Assembly (NCBI RefSeq): GCF_001952935.1
Contig: NZ_CP018319.1
Coordinates: forward strand, 1,663,501 to 1,727,500
Source: Pseudomonas frederiksbergensis
GTDB taxonomy: Bacteria; Pseudomonadota; Gammaproteobacteria; Pseudomonadales; Pseudomonadaceae
Direction: 5' to 3'
DNA: 64,000 nt
The position numbers were made by a program, and so were the translations under genes. Of this stretch, positions 1-6,674 are shown piece after piece. Under the pieces are notes generated by a model that made no database searches, was not told the origin of the DNA, and saw only the letters and a program-made list of their open reading frames with translations. Within the stretch, counting starts at the first letter, position 1. Each line of letters begins with the position of its first letter.

Positions 1-311
1 TGCGCGCCAACGCCCGCAGCGTCTTGCTTGCCGTCCCCGAACAACTACTGAGTCGGTTGATGCTCGCGGCCCAGGCCGGCGTGTTGCGCCTGGCCGTACG
101 CAGCGCCGATGAAAAACGCCTGGCTCGTTACTGGGCCGGCGAAAGAGTTTCATCGGCCAGTCTTGCCAGCACCAACCGCGAGTTGATGCAGTTCAGCCAA
201 CTGGCCATGACGCCCCCACCCAAACCTGCCGCCCCCCACATCGGCACAGCACCGCGCAAGCCAAGCGTGGAAGTTATTCGCGGCAACGAAATTACCCAAC
301 AAACGCCCTGA
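1..311 (+). CDS. rcpC: Flp pilus assembly protein RcpC/CpaB, C-terminal part (cut by window start)
   Basis: The open frame runs in from the window edge (first full codon at base 3) and stops at 309-311, giving about 102 C-terminal residues. The end shows the CpaB/RcpC pattern: a SAF-like stretch (LLAVPEQLLSRLMLA, then GVLRLAVRS), a proline-rich linker, and the closing VEVIRG motif typical of this family. RcpC is a periplasmic component of the Tad (Flp) pilus secretion channel. Its position just ahead of tadZ-tadA-tadB-tadC supports the call. In P. aeruginosa rcpC is followed by the secretin gene rcpA, but here tadZ follows after only 129 bp. The start and N-terminal half lie outside the window. 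Confidence 0.8.
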   Translation, partial: RANARSVLLAVPEQLLSRLMLAAQAGVLRLAVRSADEKRLARYWAGERVSSASLASTNRELMQFSQLAMTPPPKPAAPHIGTAPRKPSVEVIRGNEITQQTP

Positions 312-332
312 ATCGAGCAAGGACGCATCTAA

Positions 333-422
333 ATGCCCAGTCGTTCCATGCCGCTGTTTCAAGCACAACAAAGAACCGAACGGGTATCGCTTGTACTTCT
401 TCGAAAACTGCAACTTCGATAA
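333..422 (+). pseudogene. Short reading frame at the expected rcpA position (possible secretin-gene remnant)
   Basis: A 29-codon frame starts with ATG at 333, nine or ten bases behind an AAGGA ribosome-binding site (319-323), and stops at 420-422. The predicted peptide begins MPSRSMPLF and then turns basic; no domain is visible. In related Pseudomonas tad loci the secretin gene rcpA sits between rcpC and tadZ. A well-placed translation start exactly there, followed at once by a stop, could be the 5' stub left by an rcpA deletion. A real small gene or a chance frame cannot be excluded. The remnant interpretation is inference. Confidence 0.3.
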
Positions 423-440
423 ACGCGGCGGATTATCGCA

Positions 441-1637
441 ATGAGCCAGAGCCAGAACCTGAGCCAGACCTTCCTCGCGATCACGCGCAACAGCACCGAC
501 CTTGAGTGGCTGCAAGGCGCCCTCGCCCCGTTGGGCCAAGTGGTCAGCGCCGGTGGTGGCAGCCTCGACGAATTGCTGGCGCTGGTGGACGTGACCTTCG
601 CCAGCCTGGTGTTCATCGGCCTGGACCGTGAACACGTGGTGGCCCAAAGCGCACTGATCGAAGGTGCCCTGGAAGCCAAACCGATGCTGGCGATCGTCGC
701 GCTGGGCGATGGCATGGACAACCAACTCGTGCTCAATGCCATGCGCGCCGGTGCACGGGATTTCGTGGCCTATGGTTCGCGCTCCAGTGAAGTCGCGGGG
801 TTGGTGCGACGGCTGGGCAAACGTCTGCCGCCCGTGGCCCCGAACACCCAACTGGGCAGCCTGACGGTGCTCTACGGTGTGCAGATCAACGCCGACGGCG
901 CACTGCTCTCCACGCACCTGGCGCAAGTGGTGCAAAAGAGCGGGCAGCAAACGCTGTTGCTGGACCTGGGCCTGCCACGCGGTGACAGCCTGGCCTTGCT
1001 CGGGCTGGAGAGTTCGTTCCACTTCGGCGATGCACTCAGGCACTTGCGGCGCCTCGACGCGACGCTGATCGACAGCGCGTTCACCACCTGCGCCGCCGGG
1101 TTGCGGATCCTCGCCTACGCCAGCCACGATATGCCGCTGGAACACACCAGCACCGCCGAGTTGTACATGCTGCTCAGCGCCCTGCGCCAACACTTCCAGC
1201 ACATCGTGGTGAACATGACTGGCCAGCCGGACAGCGAAGCGCTACGCACCTTCGTCACCCATTGCGACAAGTTGCTGTGGTACACCGATCAGAACGTCCT
1301 CGACTGCCGTCGCAACCTGGCGGTACTCAGCCTTTGGCGTGAAAAAGGCATGAAGCTCGATCACGCCAGACTGCTGGTGGACCGCTACCTGCGCAACGTC
1401 GCACCGGACGCCGACACCTTGAGCAAAAGCTTCGGCATGGAGATCATCGCGACCCTCGTCTACAGCCCGGAAGTGCGGCTCAACGCCAAGAACCAAGGGG
1501 TGACGCTGTTTGAACTGGCCCCCCGCGAAAACCTGACTCAAAGCCTGCGCGCCCTCGGCGATCAGTTGGCCAAGCGCTCCGAGGGCCTGGCCAAGCCCAG
1601 GCCTGGCTGGTTCAACCGGTTGAGGGGTGCGCAATGA
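441..1637 (+). CDS. tadZ: Tad pilus localization protein TadZ (CpaE-like, degenerate P-loop)
   Basis: A 398-residue protein of the TadZ/CpaE family, a MinD/ParA-like protein that places the Tad pilus machine at the membrane. Residues 1 to about 125 form a receiver-like N-terminal domain (MLAIVALGD, then MRAGARDFVAYG). Residues about 138 to 380 resemble the ATPase domain. The usual deviant Walker A (GGVG with lysines) is missing: the matching stretch near residue 143 reads YGVQINADGALLSTHLA. TadZ proteins are known to be atypical ATPases, so nucleotide binding here is doubtful. The gene overlaps tadA by four bases (ATGA), implying coupled translation in one tad operon. Confidence 0.88.
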   Translation: MSQSQNLSQTFLAITRNSTDLEWLQGALAPLGQVVSAGGGSLDELLALVDVTFASLVFIGLDREHVVAQSALIEGALEAKPMLAIVALGDGMDNQLVLNAMRAGARDFVAYGSRSSEVAGLVRRLGKRLPPVAPNTQLGSLTVLYGVQINADGALLSTHLAQVVQKSGQQTLLLDLGLPRGDSLALLGLESSFHFGDALRHLRRLDATLIDSAFTTCAAGLRILAYASHDMPLEHTSTAELYMLLSALRQHFQHIVVNMTGQPDSEALRTFVTHCDKLLWYTDQNVLDCRRNLAVLSLWREKGMKLDHARLLVDRYLRNVAPDADTLSKSFGMEIIATLVYSPEVRLNAKNQGVTLFELAPRENLTQSLRALGDQLAKRSEGLAKPRPGWFNRLRGAQ

Positions 1638-2914
1638 GCGGTGAAAAACTTTTCGGTGCACCTGAACGCACCACCAGCGGCAACACCGACCACGAAGGTC
1701 TGAAACTGGTGCTGCACCGCTACATCATCGACGCCATCGAGGAATCCGGCAAAAACCTGCTGGAGGGTTCGCGGCAGCTGCTCTCACAGTTCGTCATCGA
1801 CAAGGTTGCCGAGTACATCGCCCGGCTGCACCTGGCGATTTCCCGCTATGAAATGGAGCGTCTGGCCGAAGAAATCGTCGATGAACTCACCGGTTTCGGC
1901 CCCTTGGAAGTGTTGCTGCGGGACCCGGCGGTGACGGAGATTCTGGTCAACGGCCCGCACCGGGTGTTCATTGAACGCGACGGCATCCTGCATCTAAGCG
2001 ACCTGCGCTTCATCGATGCGCATCACGTCGAACGGGTCATGCAACGGATCCTCGCGCCCCTGGGCCGACGGCTCGATGAGTCCTCGCCAATGGTCGACGC
2101 ACGACTGCCCGACGGTAGTCGGGTCAATGCGATCATTCCGCCGATTGCGCTCGATGGTCCCTGCCTGTCGATCCGCAAATTTCGCAAGGACATGCTCAAA
2201 AGCTCAGACCTGGTGGCGATGCAAACCATCGATCAGGCGATCTTCGACTTCATTCAGGAGGCCGTGGGCCAACGCTGCAACATCCTGATCAGCGGCGGCA
2301 CCGGCACCGGCAAGACAACCCTGCTGAACATTCTCAGCCAGTTGATCAACCCTCACGAGCGAATCGTCACCATCGAAGACGTCGCCGAACTGCAACTGGG
2401 CCACCCTCATGTGGTGCGCCTGGAAACCCGACCGCCGAATGCCGAAGGCCACGGCGAAGTGAAGGCCAGCGACCTGATTCGCAACGCCCTGCGGATGCGC
2501 CCGGACCGAATCATCCTCGGCGAAATTCGTGGCGTCGAAGTGCTGGATGTACTCACCGCAATGAACACCGGCCACGACGGTTCCATGAGTACCGTGCACG
2601 CCAACAACGCCCAGGATGCGCTGTTGCGCCTGGAGACCCTGGTGGGCCTAACGGGCCGCACCATCGCCGAACGGACCTTGCGGCAAATGATCTGCGCCGC
2701 ACTGGATGTCGTGATCCAGCTGACGCGCCTGCCCGACGGCCGCCGCTGCGTCAGCGAAGTGGTGGAGGTGATCGGTTTGCGTGATGACGTGTATGTCACC
2801 AACACGTTGTTCCGGTTCGACCGGCGCACCGGCTTCGGATTCATCCGTGAGGCGGTCAACCCCGCCGGCGACAAACTGCGCCGTGAGTCGGCGCTCTCTC
2901 CCTCTGTGTACTGA
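1634..2914 (+). CDS. tadA: Tad pilus secretion ATPase TadA (CpaF family)
   Basis: A 426-residue type II/IV secretion ATPase that powers Flp pilus assembly at the inner membrane. Visible motifs are the Walker A GGTGTGKTT at residues 221-229, the Asp box around 246-250 (VTIEDV), the Walker B-type DRIILGEIRG at 291-300 and the His box STVHANN at 319-325. Length and order match CpaF/TadA. The start is the ATG overlapping the tadZ stop by four bases. Product and position are both clear, so the assignment is firm. The protein presumably acts with the membrane proteins TadB and TadC encoded next. Confidence 0.96.
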   Translation: MSGEKLFGAPERTTSGNTDHEGLKLVLHRYIIDAIEESGKNLLEGSRQLLSQFVIDKVAEYIARLHLAISRYEMERLAEEIVDELTGFGPLEVLLRDPAVTEILVNGPHRVFIERDGILHLSDLRFIDAHHVERVMQRILAPLGRRLDESSPMVDARLPDGSRVNAIIPPIALDGPCLSIRKFRKDMLKSSDLVAMQTIDQAIFDFIQEAVGQRCNILISGGTGTGKTTLLNILSQLINPHERIVTIEDVAELQLGHPHVVRLETRPPNAEGHGEVKASDLIRNALRMRPDRIILGEIRGVEVLDVLTAMNTGHDGSMSTVHANNAQDALLRLETLVGLTGRTIAERTLRQMICAALDVVIQLTRLPDGRRCVSEVVEVIGLRDDVYVTNTLFRFDRRTGFGFIREAVNPAGDKLRRESALSPSVY

Positions 2915-2924
2915 AGGCCACGGC

Positions 2925-3809
2925 ATGCTCAAACCGGTGCTGCTCATCCTCCTTTGCCTGGTTTTGCTCGGACTGTCGATCCGCCTGTTTTATCGCGGTT
3001 TGCGCCAGTCCGGCACTGAGCGGGTGCTGGGGCGCCTGATCCAGGGGCAACCGCAGCCGGTGCCGACGAAAGCCTCTTGGGTGGGCCTGGACCGGGCGTT
3101 TCTGCGGGCCGGCCTCAGGCGTCCTTCCGAGCGTCTGGGCGGGTGGCTGCTGCTCTGGGCCTTTGGCATCTTGCTCGGATTTGCTACCGGTAGCTGGGTC
3201 GGCTTGCTGGTTGTGTTACTGCTGCCGCCGCTGATGCTGCGTCTGTATGTCAATTGGCGTTATCAGCGTCGGCTCCAGCGCATGATCGAACAACTGCCAC
3301 AAATGCTCGATCACACCGTGCGCAGCCTGAAGTCCGGGCGCACCCTGGCCGATGCGGTGCTGGGCGCCATCGACACCGCTGAAGACCCGCTGAAAAACGC
3401 CATGGGGCGGATTCAGCGCAACGTGGTGTTGGGGGTCAGCCTGCCGGATGCCGCGGCGGACTTTGCCGAGCTGTATGAGAAAGACGAACTTCGCCTGTTC
3501 GCGCTGGGGTTGAAGGTCAATCACCGCTATGGCGGCAACGCCAGCGAATTGCTGGAAAACCTGATCAAGATGATCCGCGAGCGCGAGCAGGCTGCGCGCC
3601 AGCTCAGGGCCATGACCGGTGAAACCCGGGTGACCGCGTGGGTCCTGGGCTGTTTGCCGATTGGCCTGGCGGGTTATTTCCTCGCGACCAACCCTCAATA
3701 CTTGCTTGCCATGTGGCACGACGGCTCGGGGCAAATCATGCTCGCGTCCGCGTTCGGCTTGCAGGTGATCGGCAGCCTGGCCCTCTGGCATATGTTGCGC
3801 AGCGTATGA
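2925..3809 (+). CDS. tadB: Tad pilus inner-membrane platform protein TadB
   Basis: A 294-residue GspF-like (T2SSF) membrane protein. It has an N-terminal hydrophobic segment (residues about 3-20), a pair of segments near residues 75-108, a cytoplasmic GspF core with QLPQMLDHTVRSLKSG, and two C-terminal membrane segments. The start was placed at the ATG at 2925, ten bases behind the tadA stop, because it begins a hydrophobic segment and gives the family length; the frame stays open upstream inside tadA. TadB and TadC form the platform on which TadA drives pilin export. The stop overlaps the tadC start (ATGA). Confidence 0.92.
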   Translation: MLKPVLLILLCLVLLGLSIRLFYRGLRQSGTERVLGRLIQGQPQPVPTKASWVGLDRAFLRAGLRRPSERLGGWLLLWAFGILLGFATGSWVGLLVVLLLPPLMLRLYVNWRYQRRLQRMIEQLPQMLDHTVRSLKSGRTLADAVLGAIDTAEDPLKNAMGRIQRNVVLGVSLPDAAADFAELYEKDELRLFALGLKVNHRYGGNASELLENLIKMIREREQAARQLRAMTGETRVTAWVLGCLPIGLAGYFLATNPQYLLAMWHDGSGQIMLASAFGLQVIGSLALWHMLRSV

Positions 3810-4696
3810 AAGTGCCTTTGCTGATCTGCGCGTTGCTGTTGCTGGGGGCCACCTTGTTGCTGCTCAGCGGTTTGCTGGAACACCGTCGGCGGGCTCGCCA
3901 GGTGGCACAACGACTCGACGGCAAACTGGCGAGCGACAACCGGGTAAATCAGTGGCTTGAGCTGCTGGGCAGCAGCCGGATCGGTCAGCGCTCGGTCAAC
4001 CTGGATAACGAAACCCAGGCCTTGCTTAACCGTCTGGGCTGGCGCAGCGCCCGGCGACGTTCACTGTTCGCGGCGTTCCAGGTAGGCGCTCCGGTGCTGG
4101 CGCTGGCCCTGGCCTTGCTGATCCAGGGCGTGTTCTTCCCTCACGCAGACAATCAATGGATGGCCCCGGTACTCGCCACCTGCATGGGCTATCTATTACC
4201 CAAACGGTTGCTGGCTGCGGCCGCGCAACGTCGGCAAAAACAACTGGCGATGGAGATTTCCACCTTCATCCCGCTGCTGCGCATCCTGTTCGAATCGGGC
4301 ATGGCGGTGGAGCAATCGCTGCGAGTGTTGAGCAATGAAGGCAAACAATTATTACCGGCCCTGACCCATGAATTGCGTCTGGTATTGGCCCGGGTCGACT
4401 CCGGCCTGGAACTGGGCGAAGAACTGCACAAAGTCACCCAACTGCTGGCCGTCGACGAGTTCACCGACACCTGCGTCATCCTTGAGCAGTTGATCCATCA
4501 GGGGGGCGGTGCGATGAAATCCCTGCTGACCCTCAAGCAATTGCTCGACGACCGGCGCCTGACGCGTCTGCAGGAATACATCTCCAAGCTGTCCGCCAAA
4601 ATGTCCATCGTGATGATGCTGTTTCTCTTCCCGGCGCTATTGATCGTACTGGCCGGCCCGGGCTTCACCGCCCTGTCCCGTGCCTTTGGTTCTTAG
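3806..4696 (+). CDS. tadC: Tad pilus inner-membrane platform protein TadC
   Basis: A 296-residue GspF-like membrane protein, partner and paralog of TadB. It has an N-terminal membrane segment (LLICALLLLGATLLLLSGLL), two central segments near residues 90-130, a cytoplasmic core containing FIPLLRILFESGMAVEQSL, and a closing segment (MMLFLFPALLIVLAGPG). The ATG at 3806 overlaps the tadB stop by four bases, deciding the start. In other Pseudomonas tad loci tadD follows directly; here only a short degraded sequence is found before the convergent pprB. Confidence 0.92.
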   Translation: MKVPLLICALLLLGATLLLLSGLLEHRRRARQVAQRLDGKLASDNRVNQWLELLGSSRIGQRSVNLDNETQALLNRLGWRSARRRSLFAAFQVGAPVLALALALLIQGVFFPHADNQWMAPVLATCMGYLLPKRLLAAAAQRRQKQLAMEISTFIPLLRILFESGMAVEQSLRVLSNEGKQLLPALTHELRLVLARVDSGLELGEELHKVTQLLAVDEFTDTCVILEQLIHQGGGAMKSLLTLKQLLDDRRLTRLQEYISKLSAKMSIVMMLFLFPALLIVLAGPGFTALSRAFGS

Positions 4697-4706
4697 AGGG
4701 TTCGTG

Positions 4707-4794
4707 ATGAACGCAATGACTGGCCGGCTTGTGTCGGCTGTTGTCAGGCGGTTGCGCGAGTAACGGTGTGGGCACTCGTAAAAAAGACAACAAC
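4707..4794 (+). pseudogene. tadD: Candidate tadD remnant (lipoprotein signal start, frameshifted and truncated)
   Basis: Ten bases after the tadC stop an ATG starts MNAMTGRLVSAVV and ends at a stop 19 codons on. One frame over, the sequence continues the theme as LLSGGCASNGVGTRKKDNN, which resembles the lipobox and first mature residues of a lipoprotein. The pprB stop codon follows at 4795. TadD is a TPR lipoprotein normally encoded immediately after tadC and about 200 or more residues long; no TPR-coding sequence is present. The simplest reading is that the body of tadD was lost and the signal-peptide region frameshifted. This rests on position and lipobox resemblance, not on a database match. 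Confidence 0.5.
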
Positions 4795-5574
4795 CTAATG
4801 CGCTGTCATCCCCTGACGCAATCCATGACCGGGCGACAAAGCCAGCGCCAACTGCGTCCGGTTATGCATATGCGTCAACCGCAAAACCTGCGACACATAC
4901 AGCTTCACCGTGTTCTCGGTAATGCCCAGCTCGCAGGCAATCTGATAATTGGTCTGCCCCTTCCCCACCAACCGCGCCACCTCCAACTGCCTTGGCGACA
5001 GGTGACTGAAAACCGCCGGAATCTCTACCCGATCCACAGCAATGTCAGCCTCATCGGTGGAAACCGATAACCGCGGCCCACGCCGAACCTTATCCAGATC
5101 CTGATACAGATCATCGATCGACTCGGCAAGGTACTGAAGCTTCTGATCCAGATGCTTGAGCTGCAGGCTCTTCTGCCGTTCCTGCAACACCACTGCCTGA
5201 CGGGCAATCCCTTCAAGCAACTCAGCCGGATTGACCGGCTTCTGGTAGTAATCGGCAAACCCGGCCCGCAAAGCCTTGATCACATCCTGCTTGTCCGCAC
5301 GCCCAGTGAGCATGATTGCTTCAAATACCCGGTGCTTGCCGGATAACCGTTGCAGCTCCTGAACCAGTTGAATCCCGTCCATACCGGGCATGTGCAAATC
5401 GCAAAGCACCAGGCCAATGGCTTCGTCTTCATTGAAACGCTCGACGGCCTGACTGCCCGTCTCGCTGCAAACGCAACGGTAACCGCTGCCTTCAAGAAGC
5501 TCACAGAGCTCTGCGGCAATCAACGGCTGGTCATCGACCACAAGGATTTTTACTGCCGAAGGAAGTTTGATCAC
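4795..5574 (-). CDS. pprB: Two-component response regulator PprB (receiver plus LuxR-type HTH)
   Basis: A 259-residue response regulator. The N-terminal receiver has the acidic pair in ILVVDDQ, the phospho-acceptor Asp59 in LCDLHMPGMDG, the Thr/Lys positions in IMLTGRA and YQKP, then a coiled linker. The C-terminal LuxR/GerE helix-turn-helix runs from about residue 191 (LSPRQLEVARLVGKGQTNYQ, then ITENTVKLYVSQVL). In P. aeruginosa PprB is activated by PprA and switches on Tad pili and other surface factors. The same genes sit together here (fppA upstream, pprA nearby), which supports the symbol. It is convergent with the tadC end. Confidence 0.9.
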   Translation of the reverse strand: MIKLPSAVKILVVDDQPLIAAELCELLEGSGYRCVCSETGSQAVERFNEDEAIGLVLCDLHMPGMDGIQLVQELQRLSGKHRVFEAIMLTGRADKQDVIKALRAGFADYYQKPVNPAELLEGIARQAVVLQERQKSLQLKHLDQKLQYLAESIDDLYQDLDKVRRGPRLSVSTDEADIAVDRVEIPAVFSHLSPRQLEVARLVGKGQTNYQIACELGITENTVKLYVSQVLRLTHMHNRTQLALALSPGHGLRQGMTAH

Positions 5575-5687
5575 ATGCGACTCCCTGCAAGGTCAAAGTT
5601 GACCGTTCCTCTACAAACAGCCACAGACAGTACAACTGCTGAATTGAAAGTAGACGTACATTCCGACTCTGTACATACAACGGGCCC

Positions 5688-6158
5688 CTAGTGAAACCAG
5701 GCGAGAGTGAGCAACAGGCCGACCAGCACGAAGGGTGCGAAGGGTTGTTTCTTTGACATTCCAGGCTCCAGGTATCGAAGATGATTTCTAAGCCCTTGGC
5801 CCATATGAAGCCAGACTCTTGGCGCCAGCAGCAGCCACAAGACACTGGCCAATCCGGCACCGATGAACACGCCCAGCAGGTGCATGCCGTCAGTCGCCAG
5901 CCCCAGGCCGGTCATCAGTTTCACATCGCCTGCGCCCAGGCGTCTCAGCGCATAACCGGGCAAGGTAAAGGCCAGCGCCAGCAAAAAAGCCCAGCCGCCC
6001 TGCACTGCCTCGGCCCCCAGCCAGGTAGTGCCTGTCCACAGCAGATACGCCAGCGCCAACACCGCTGCGCCAAGGGTCAGGCCATTGGCGATGTGCCGTT
6101 CTCGAGCATCCTGTGCTGCGCAAAGCGTCAGCCAGATCAGTAATACAAAGCTCTGCAT
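5688..6158 (-). CDS. fppA: Tad-type prepilin peptidase FppA (A24 family)
   Basis: A 156-residue, multi-membrane-segment aspartic peptidase that cleaves Flp prepilin and pseudopilins in the inner membrane. Both catalytic aspartates of the A24 family are visible: Asp17 in DARERHIANG and Asp78 in GAGDVKLM. It lacks the N-terminal methylase domain of PilD, as is normal for Tad-associated peptidases. It is divergent from the TadE-type gene, with about 75 bp between them. P. aeruginosa has fppA next to pprB, the same arrangement as here. Confidence 0.9.
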   Translation of the reverse strand: MQSFVLLIWLTLCAAQDARERHIANGLTLGAAVLALAYLLWTGTTWLGAEAVQGGWAFLLALAFTLPGYALRRLGAGDVKLMTGLGLATDGMHLLGVFIGAGLASVLWLLLAPRVWLHMGQGLRNHLRYLEPGMSKKQPFAPFVLVGLLLTLAWFH

Positions 6159-6233
6159 CCGGTAAAAAACGTCCGTTTTGGCTGAATGATTCTATGCTGA
6201 TATCACGTGATGAATATCAGGGTAGACGCAGTC

Positions 6234-6674
6234 ATGAAAACAGGCCTCCCCCGTAAGCAAAAAGGCGCTGTAGCGATTGAATTCGCGTTGGTATTTCTCA
6301 TCTTTTTCGCCGTGTTCTATGGAATCGTCACTTACAGCTTGCCGCTGTTGCTGATGCAATCGTTCACCCAGTCGACCGCCGAAGCGGTGCGCCGAAGCGT
6401 GGCGCTGGATCCGAGCACCCCCGGCTACGACACCGCGGTAAAAACCGTTGCTACCACTGAACTGAGCCGACAATTGGCCTGGATTCCTGCCGCACTGAAT
6501 TTCAATGTCGCCACCGACGCCAGCGCCACCTACGTGGGCGGGGTGTTGACAGTCAGCATCAACTACCCCACCAGCAAATTGCAGCAGGTCATCCCGTTTC
6601 TGAACGTGCCGGGAATTGGCCAAGTGCCCAATCTGCCGGCAAACCTCTCCGCCCGTTCGAGCCTGCAATTTTGA
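6234..6674 (+). CDS. TadE-like minor pilin (pseudopilin)
   Basis: A 146-residue TadE/TadF-type pseudopilin. A short basic leader (MKTGLPRKQKG) precedes a hydrophobic segment beginning AVAIEF, the prepilin-type cleavage motif with Glu at +5. FppA is the likely processing enzyme. The ATG at 6234 was chosen because AGGG lies about 10 bases upstream and the leader length is right; an in-frame ATG at 6210 would add eight residues and has no visible ribosome-binding site. The stop overlaps the TTG start of pprA, so the two are probably co-translated. TadE-like proteins are needed for pilus maturation in other Tad systems. Confidence 0.82.
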   Translation: MKTGLPRKQKGAVAIEFALVFLIFFAVFYGIVTYSLPLLLMQSFTQSTAEAVRRSVALDPSTPGYDTAVKTVATTELSRQLAWIPAALNFNVATDASATYVGGVLTVSINYPTSKLQQVIPFLNVPGIGQVPNLPANLSARSSLQF

